Assembly (NCBI GenBank): GCA_030833145.1
Contig: JAURHT010000028.1
Coordinates: forward strand, 1-18,847
Reading direction: 5' to 3'
Length of the DNA stretch: 18,847 nucleotides
From: Aquirufa sp.
GTDB taxonomy: Bacteria > Bacteroidota > Bacteroidia > Cytophagales > Spirosomataceae
Shown here: piece after piece, positions 13,309 through 18,847 of the stretch
Layout: every line of letters begins with the position of its first letter
Position numbering within the stretch: the stretch's first letter is position 1
The notes under the pieces: model-generated
What the model was told of the DNA's origin: nothing
Databases searched by the model: none
What the model saw: the letters and a program-made list of their open reading frames with translations, nothing else
Translations under genes and position numbers: made by a program

Positions 13309-14253
13309 ATGGAACAATCGCCTAACAACAATTCCAAAACTGCTCTTATTGTCTTAGCTGTGCTAACGGCAGTATTAGGAGTTTTGTACTTCCGTTCGTA
13401 TCAAACGACGAAAGATCAAGCAACACAAATCGAACAAAAAGCTACAGAATTAGCGAATACACGCTCTTCTTTAGACTCGATTTCTACGCAATTAGATGCT
13501 AAAATCGCAGAGATTAAATCGCTAGGTGGTCAAGTAGCTGATTTAGAAGCATTGAAAGTTCAACTAGAACAAGATAAAGCATCTTTAAAGAACTCAAACC
13601 ACGCAACGATCGCCTCTTATGAAGCGAAAATCAAAGAATACAACGCGGTTTTAACAACTAAAGATGGTGAAATCGTTGAGTTGAAAAAGCAAAACGGTAT
13701 TTTAACAGAGAGCAATCAAACGTTAACAACGCAAAACGCAACGTTAAACACAGAGAACTCTGGTTTGAAAAACCAAAACCAAACGTTAAACGATACGCTT
13801 TCTTCTGTTAGCCAACGCAACAAAGAATTAGCGCGCAAAGTAAGCATCGCAGCTGCTTTAAAAGCTCAAAACTTGAAAGTTTTGGCGGTGAATGCAAAAG
13901 GAAAAGAAACAGAGAGAGCTCGCTTGAACGGTAAGAAAATCGAGAAATTAAAAGTGGTATTTAGCCTTGCAACAAACCCTATCACTAAGTTAGAAAGCAA
14001 GACGGTTTACGTTCGCGTATTAGATGGCGAAGGTGCTACTTTATCTGACGAAGCAATCGGTTCTGGCCGTATCACGATCAACGGAAAAGAATTGACTTAC
14101 ACTGCTAAGCAATCATTTGACTATTCAAACGATGGCCAAACAGTAGCGGTAACTTACCCACGCGGTGGAGTTGCTTACAAGCCAGGTAAATACACAGTAG
14201 AATTATATGCAGAAGGTTTCCAAATCGGAACTGGCGCATTCGAGGTAAAGTAA
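13309..14253 (+). CDS. Membrane-anchored coiled-coil protein with C-terminal beta-rich domain, unknown function
   Basis: A 314-aa protein I can describe but not name; similar proteins appear common in Bacteroidota. Residues about 10-29 (SKTALIVLAVLTAVLGVLYF) form one membrane anchor, with the rest predicted outside the cytoplasm. Residues about 35-185 form a long coiled coil. From 129 to 163 there are five successive heptads, each with Asn at the first and Leu at the fourth position: NGILTES, NQTLTTQ, NATLNTE, NSGLKNQ, NQTLNDT; the register continues to Asn171/Leu174. Residues about 195-314 look like a beta-sandwich (KLKVVFSLATNP, TVYVRVLDGEGATLSDE, KYTVELYAEGFQIGTGAFEVK). Codon choice is narrow and Lys/Ala/Thr-rich, hinting at high expression. 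It has its own -7 box and terminator, so it is a single-gene unit. A structural or scaffolding envelope role is inference. Confidence 0.85.
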   Translation: MEQSPNNNSKTALIVLAVLTAVLGVLYFRSYQTTKDQATQIEQKATELANTRSSLDSISTQLDAKIAEIKSLGGQVADLEALKVQLEQDKASLKNSNHATIASYEAKIKEYNAVLTTKDGEIVELKKQNGILTESNQTLTTQNATLNTENSGLKNQNQTLNDTLSSVSQRNKELARKVSIAAALKAQNLKVLAVNAKGKETERARLNGKKIEKLKVVFSLATNPITKLESKTVYVRVLDGEGATLSDEAIGSGRITINGKELTYTAKQSFDYSNDGQTVAVTYPRGGVAYKPGKYTVELYAEGFQIGTGAFEVK

Positions 14254-14277
14254 TTTCCTCCTAGATTTATTGAATGG

Positions 14278-14304
14278 GGCCATCCGAAAAGGGTGGCCTT
14301 TTTT
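14278..14304 (+). terminator. Rho-independent terminator after the coiled-coil gene
   Basis: GGCCATCC (14278-14285) pairs with GGGTGGCC (14291-14298) through seven Watson-Crick pairs and one wobble, with a GAAAA loop, followed by six T (14299-14304). It lies 24 nt after the stop of the coiled-coil gene. On the minus strand no T-run follows, so it is a one-way terminator. Its T-run touches the last codon of the convergent tamB gene. Confidence 0.85.
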
Positions 14305-17300
14305 ATTTCTTCTTTTGCCAAAAGAAGGTATTGAAACCCTTATTATAGAGTAAGCTGGCGCCCACTGTTTGGTTAATCTGATAGGAGTTAAAGGAACCTA
14401 AGATAGTCGTCTGCACGTTCCGATTATAGGTCTTCAAACGTAAACTTCCATCTGGCTTCACAAACCATTCCAAGGCCCAATCGCCAAGTAATACCTGCGG
14501 ACTCGTTTGGTTTCTAGCATCGGTAAATCCACCACTTCTCGTGATGCGTAAGCGATCATTAAAGTTATACGAGGCACGTAATTGTAGATTGGACAAGATG
14601 TCTTGATTCAAGGCTCCCCCACCTAGCGATACTGAAATATCTAAATCCTTGTTGATTTTAGAGGCCAAATTACTCAACTGATTCGAGAGCATCTCCGTAA
14701 AATTACCCATCAAATTACCCAGCGCTAGACCACTTCCACCGAATGGAGAAACTAACTGGCCAAATAACAAGATATTACTTACCTGACGCGTTAATTCCTG
14801 ATCATCGGTTTTGATCCGATTCGTAAAAGCTGTCACCGCGCCGTTCAAGGTCATATCCTTCGGATAATCCCGGATACCAATATCAAAATTCACGCTAGGC
14901 GATAACAAGCGATCCTGTAAACTAATCGTCACATCGACTGGATAACGGCGCTTAAATTCCGGCAAATTACCCTTATTAGTCGTATCTAATAAGATGGGGA
15001 ATAAGGACGCATATTGCGTATAAATTGCCTTGATATTTACGTTTGCTTCGAGTGGATCACCGGTCCATGAGATCTTAGAACCCCGTTGAATCGCGAACTT
15101 TTTATTAATTAAATTTTGAAGCGTAAAGGTATAATCCCCCTGATCGATGGCATAATCACCCACCATTTTAAAGGCTCCTTTTTTATCCAAATTCATCTTA
15201 ATGTCACCTGAACCATACATCCGCATCACATCCCCTTTCTTCGCATCAAACTGAACCTCGCCATAGGCTTCTGGAGTCAAGGCTAATCGAAGGTCTAAGG
15301 TAATCCCATCCTCCTGCAGTTTTGTTGAAACAGCCGCAACTGCTTGCTCCACATTAGTCGTCGCAATTTCACTGACAAAACTATAATCCTCCGCTTCCGT
15401 AGCATCCATCTCGCGATCCAAAGGAATGAACAAGCGTGTCCCTTTCTCCGATTTTAAATCCGCCGAAACGACTAAGTTATCGATCGATCCTGAAACCCGT
15501 ATTGGACCTGAGGCATAGCCTAACCCGTAATAAATCGAATTCGGCTCCCGACTCGTATTTAATAATTTATAATGATCTAAGTTCGCTTGGATATCCAGCT
15601 CAAAAGGCTTACCCTCTGGAAACTGCAGCGTGGTATTGACTAATGCTTTATTCCCTTCTGCATCAAGTACTTTCCAGTTTTTGGCATAAATCTTACGCGG
15701 CGTAAAGTTTACCGTATCCGATACAGACATCGATGTTTTCAAATAATCAAATACCGCTCCCGCCTTCGAGAATACGATATCTCCCGTTATCTCCGGCTTC
15801 GTAGGCAAGCCTCCGATGTGCAAATTACCCGATGCAGAACCTTTCAAACCAGAGAAAACCCCTTCCGTAAAGGGTTCTAAAATCTGCAAATCCGTCTGAT
15901 TCAATTCAGCTTTCACATTCAATTTTTGGTCCTCTTCAAAAGGCTTATAGGACCCAGTCAATGACAAAACGGATTCCCCTAAACGATTTAAATTCAGATT
16001 TAAATCCATCGCTTTATCGTCTGCTAAATAGGTACCTACCCCTTGCAAATTCCCAATATAAAACTTGTTCAACCGCAACGAATCCACTAATAACCAGGAG
16101 TCCAAACGGGTATGGTGGTACCAATCTTGAATCGCAATTTCTCCATTCAATTCACCTGTCGTCTTCGTGGCAAACAGGGGTTTCAAGGTAGATAATTGGA
16201 AGTGATTCGCCCGCAATTTAATGGTCTCCGTCGTGTCATTTGAAAGGCTACCTTGCAGGGAGATGGATTGATTTTGGTTCGAAACTAACACCCGATCCGC
16301 CTTCCATTCCGGCCCTTGAATCGTGATTTTATTGGCTGGATCCATCGCCCAGTCTTGGCCTAAAATGCGGAAATAGGTATCCTTAAATTTCAGAGACAAA
16401 CCATCTTCTTCGAAAGCCCAAGCCCCCGCTAAATGAGCTGAATTCTCCTCACCTTGCTGTTTAAAATCAAGGCCAAAGTTGATGCGATCTTGATCCCAAA
16501 GCGCATCCAATTTAAAATTCTCTGTAGGCGTCAAGAAGTTTAATTGCTGTTTTCTAGAAGAGAAAACCAGACTAGAGGAAACTTCAGGAGCGCCTAGGAA
16601 TTTCGAACTTTGGAAAGAAAATACCGACTGATAAAATTGATATCCACCAAAAGCCAAGGTGTCTGGATAGGCTTCCAAACTCACTGAAAGCGTTCTTCCT
16701 TTCGAGATATTTCCCGAGAAAACCGTGTTTTCACCAATCTGAACGGAGGGAAAAAAGCGCGCTAAAATGGGATCAATCCGATGACAAATGACCGTAAAGT
16801 CCGCCTTGTATTTGGTATCTGTTTCGTGGCGATGGGTGGCATAATAACCCCAGCGTTCGTCTGCTCCTTTTTGGAAATAAAGCGCATATTCATCCGCTAA
16901 TTGGCCTAATTGCGATTGCAATAAACTAGGGGTAAACTCGCCACTAATCTCTGCCGAAACTAGGTCTGAGGTCAATTTGTAATGGCGTTTTTGGCCTGGT
17001 CCATTTTCAGAAGTTAGCGTCACTAACTCCACGTGTAAATCTGGTTTACTAGGTGTTCGTAAAGTAGAATTGTAAAATACCGTGCGTCCCTCCAAATCAT
17101 CAAAACGATTACCCTTAAAGTCTAATTCAAAATCCGTCGATAGACTTACCTGAGGGTCCATTAAACGAATGTTGTGCAAGTTTGAATGACTAATCTCCCC
17201 TTGCATTTGATACACCGGTTTCGACCCACGCAAATCGATTAAACCTGACATCGTTGCGACTAAATTCGTGTCTTTCGAGCTTACATTACCCTTAAATAAT

Positions 17301-18784
17301 TGCTTTTGAAAGTTTCCTTTCAACGTAATTTTATGGTAGAGGTATTGATTAAAAAAGATCTCTGAGACGTTACCATCAAAATCAATATTGGCCGATTTCT
17401 TCGCAAAACCACTTCCTTTCAAACTTCCTTCGGCATCTAAAGTCCCTAACACAGGTTCCAAACCTAGTAGTTTACCTAGCTTAAATTTCTGCAATTTGAT
17501 CTTGCCATCGTAGCGCGAAAAGGCCATCGAATCCTGCAAATTCATTTTCACATCCGCCTCCACATACCCTAAACCCGTTTTCAATTTTCCAGCCGTTCTG
17601 AAAACGCTTTTATTCCCTTTAAAGAGGCCATCAAAGGCCACAGGGCCTAGAATAACCATATTTTCAGCGGCAGACTTTGTGATATATGGACCTAAATCTT
17701 GCGGGTAAAACAAGGACGATTTCATTGCAAAATCCATCTCCGTCTTGTCCACATTCGGCAATCCTTTGAAATTAAAATCCCCTCTTAAAACACTCTTTGC
17801 ACCGAAACCTAATTCAAACTTTTTCAAATCTAGTTTCGCCACTGTACCACTCAGCGCACCCTTCAAACGATACATCCCTTTGTAGTCATACATCGCCTCC
17901 ACAAATCGCCCTAAATCCTCCCCTTTCACTAACGCACCATTGAAATCCGCTTGCATATCCACGTCCGTAATCCAACGCGTCATCGAACTCATATCGCGGT
18001 AATTCACGACAAATTTCCGTGTGACGCGCGAATCATTAAAGCGCAAATCCAATTGATCAAAACGCATTTGGTGATCCGAAATCATAAACACCGTATTCAG
18101 ACTTTTCACGTCAAAACCTGTCAACGGATCCCTCGTACGCAAACCAATAGCCTGAAGCCCAAGCGTATCATTTTTGATGTAAAAATTCTTGACTTTGGAA
18201 TAAACCTTCGCTAAAGTAAAGTGAGAAATATCGAAATGACGGCGAGTGGCCTCGCTTCTAACCGTGTTATCATCCAGCGAAAAAGCACCATCAATAACCT
18301 CCGCTTCCGGTATCGTAAAAATAGAAGAAGGCCCTTTTTTTACCGTCTTCAACCCTCCCGTAATCCAGTTTTCCAGGCGCAAAATAAACTCCTCAATGTT
18401 CATTTTTCCAGTCTTCTTCTCAAAGATCAAATGCACATTAGGCCGCGTCAATCGCGCATAATCTAAACTTGGTTTTCCTGGCTGCAAGAACAAATGAGTG
18501 ATGCTAAAATTCACATCGAGCTGATCGATTTGAATCATTTTAGCTCCCCAAGGGTCTTTTACCTCTAAGCCTTTGATGCTGACTTCGTCAAAAAACTTAA
18601 CCTGAATGCCCTGCATTTTCACGGGGTAGCCAATCGCCTTTTCGACTTTAGGCGTTAAGTAATTCGCTAATAAGGTCTGGTTAACGGGCGCTCTAAGGAG
18701 AAGAATGGTGGCAAAAATCAACAAAAAAATCCCCAGCAATCCGTAGAGGATTGTTTTGACGAAGATTTTGAGATATTTGACCAT
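14303..18784 (-). CDS. tamB: TamB-like translocation/assembly protein (AsmA-like, DUF490)
   Basis: A 1493-aa protein with one N-terminal membrane anchor (residues about 11-30, ILYGLLGIFLLIFATILLLR) and a very long beta-strand-rich body that should cross the periplasm. The N-terminal part carries AsmA-like features (KGLEVKDPWGAKMIQIDQLDVNFSI split over 68-95). The C-terminal 350-400 residues match the TamB/DUF490 domain, including DVTISLQDRLLSPSVNFDIG, LTRQVSNILLFGQLVSPFGG, LSNQLSNLASKI and LQLRASYNFNDRLRITRSGG. TamB-type proteins are bridge-like envelope proteins tied to outer-membrane protein assembly with a BamA-like partner, and to phospholipid transport between membranes. No partner gene is seen in this window. 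The ATG at 18784 is followed directly by the anchor, so the start is convincing. The gene is head-to-head with tsaD, 32 nt between starts. Confidence 0.9.
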   Translation of the reverse strand: MVKYLKIFVKTILYGLLGIFLLIFATILLLRAPVNQTLLANYLTPKVEKAIGYPVKMQGIQVKFFDEVSIKGLEVKDPWGAKMIQIDQLDVNFSITHLFLQPGKPSLDYARLTRPNVHLIFEKKTGKMNIEEFILRLENWITGGLKTVKKGPSSIFTIPEAEVIDGAFSLDDNTVRSEATRRHFDISHFTLAKVYSKVKNFYIKNDTLGLQAIGLRTRDPLTGFDVKSLNTVFMISDHQMRFDQLDLRFNDSRVTRKFVVNYRDMSSMTRWITDVDMQADFNGALVKGEDLGRFVEAMYDYKGMYRLKGALSGTVAKLDLKKFELGFGAKSVLRGDFNFKGLPNVDKTEMDFAMKSSLFYPQDLGPYITKSAAENMVILGPVAFDGLFKGNKSVFRTAGKLKTGLGYVEADVKMNLQDSMAFSRYDGKIKLQKFKLGKLLGLEPVLGTLDAEGSLKGSGFAKKSANIDFDGNVSEIFFNQYLYHKITLKGNFQKQLFKGNVSSKDTNLVATMSGLIDLRGSKPVYQMQGEISHSNLHNIRLMDPQVSLSTDFELDFKGNRFDDLEGRTVFYNSTLRTPSKPDLHVELVTLTSENGPGQKRHYKLTSDLVSAEISGEFTPSLLQSQLGQLADEYALYFQKGADERWGYYATHRHETDTKYKADFTVICHRIDPILARFFPSVQIGENTVFSGNISKGRTLSVSLEAYPDTLAFGGYQFYQSVFSFQSSKFLGAPEVSSSLVFSSRKQQLNFLTPTENFKLDALWDQDRINFGLDFKQQGEENSAHLAGAWAFEEDGLSLKFKDTYFRILGQDWAMDPANKITIQGPEWKADRVLVSNQNQSISLQGSLSNDTTETIKLRANHFQLSTLKPLFATKTTGELNGEIAIQDWYHHTRLDSWLLVDSLRLNKFYIGNLQGVGTYLADDKAMDLNLNLNRLGESVLSLTGSYKPFEEDQKLNVKAELNQTDLQILEPFTEGVFSGLKGSASGNLHIGGLPTKPEITGDIVFSKAGAVFDYLKTSMSVSDTVNFTPRKIYAKNWKVLDAEGNKALVNTTLQFPEGKPFELDIQANLDHYKLLNTSREPNSIYYGLGYASGPIRVSGSIDNLVVSADLKSEKGTRLFIPLDREMDATEAEDYSFVSEIATTNVEQAVAAVSTKLQEDGITLDLRLALTPEAYGEVQFDAKKGDVMRMYGSGDIKMNLDKKGAFKMVGDYAIDQGDYTFTLQNLINKKFAIQRGSKISWTGDPLEANVNIKAIYTQYASLFPILLDTTNKGNLPEFKRRYPVDVTISLQDRLLSPSVNFDIGIRDYPKDMTLNGAVTAFTNRIKTDDQELTRQVSNILLFGQLVSPFGGSGLALGNLMGNFTEMLSNQLSNLASKINKDLDISVSLGGGALNQDILSNLQLRASYNFNDRLRITRSGGFTDARNQTSPQVLLGDWALEWFVKPDGSLRLKTYNRNVQTTILGSFNSYQINQTVGASLLYNKGFNTFFWQKKK

Positions 18785-18799
18785 ATTGCCGTATTTTTG
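18767..18799 (+). promoter_or_regulatory. Candidate promoter for tsaD
   Basis: TATTTTTG (18792-18799) fits TAnnTTTG exactly and is 17 nt before the tsaD ATG. A TTTG at 18767-18770, inside the tamB start region, could be the -33 box, but the 21-nt spacing is slightly long. The leader would be about 10-12 nt. Confidence 0.35.
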
Positions 18800-18816
18800 C
18801 GCAGAATTCTATTTTT

Positions 18817-18847
18817 ATGAAGCTACTGGCTATTGAATCTTCTTGCG
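18817..18847 (+). CDS. tsaD: tRNA N6-adenosine threonylcarbamoyltransferase, N-terminal fragment
   Basis: From the ATG at 18817 the frame reads MKLLAIESSC and then leaves the window. This is the signature start of TsaD (Kae1/YgjD), where the family has xxLaIESSCDET. TsaD works with TsaB, TsaC and TsaE to make t6A at position 37 of ANN-decoding tRNAs. Only ten codons are visible, so the assignment rests on the motif and on tsaD being a frequent divergent neighbour of tamB in Bacteroidota, which I recall but could not check here. Confidence 0.8.
   Translation, partial: MKLLAIESSC

Noticed and set aside
15436..18466. Several 67-87-aa open frames on the plus strand opposite tamB
   Set aside because: All are short antisense shadows of the long tamB frame, without start signals or domains.

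Overview
The window reads as a piece of ordinary chromosome from a member of the Bacteroidota, most likely an aquatic Cytophagales-type organism. The lineage call is inference. It rests on the Bacteroidota-style Mrp loop (ENMAYFTPAELPENKYY), a GSCFA-domain protein, weak or absent Shine-Dalgarno sequences, TAnnTTTG-type -7 boxes, a DinB/YfiT protein of the bacillithiol-transferase family, and tamB placed head-to-head with tsaD. I see no mobile element, CRISPR array, tRNA, rRNA or prophage gene. Base composition and codon use look even throughout.

Layout. (1) Left edge, minus strand: a cytoplasmic GH63-like glycosidase whose 3' end overlaps the first codons of a RidA-family gene that runs off the window. 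(2) Facing it across an 88-nt divergent gap with a perfect 16-bp palindrome is a tightly packed six-gene plus-strand run from 2794 to 9091: DUF885 lipoprotein peptidase, GSCFA protein, Mrp Fe-S carrier, Nfu-type Fe-S scaffold, an enlarged D-Ala-D-Ala-ligase-like ATP-grasp enzyme, and a YfiT/DinB thiol-transferase-like protein. Junctions are -1, +23, +1, +7 and -8 nt. (3) A roughly 200-nt gap holds a 7-bp-periodic repeat tract and a strong hairpin terminator. (4) A minus-strand trio (gamma-carbonic-anhydrase-like protein, SixA-type phosphatase, 48-aa membrane protein) is joined by 1-nt and 4-nt overlaps. (5) Single genes follow: a methyltransferase-like protein and udk on plus, then nadB on minus, overlapping udk tail-to-tail by 18 nt. 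(6) A lone plus-strand gene encodes a membrane-anchored coiled-coil protein with its own terminator. (7) A 1493-aa TamB homologue on minus fills the right side, and the first 10 codons of tsaD begin head-to-head with it at the edge.

How they fit together. Most genes are housekeeping: Fe-S cluster delivery (mrp, nfu), pyridine and pyrimidine metabolism (nadB, udk), envelope assembly (tamB), tRNA modification (tsaD), and small-molecule or phospho-protein upkeep. NadB feeds quinolinate to NadA, an Fe-S enzyme, so the Fe-S genes and nadB are functionally related, but they are not co-transcribed here. The least understood parts are the enlarged ATP-grasp enzyme, the coiled-coil protein with an Asn/Leu heptad ladder, the 48-aa membrane protein and the GSCFA protein. 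I found no clear evidence of a wholly new multi-gene system.
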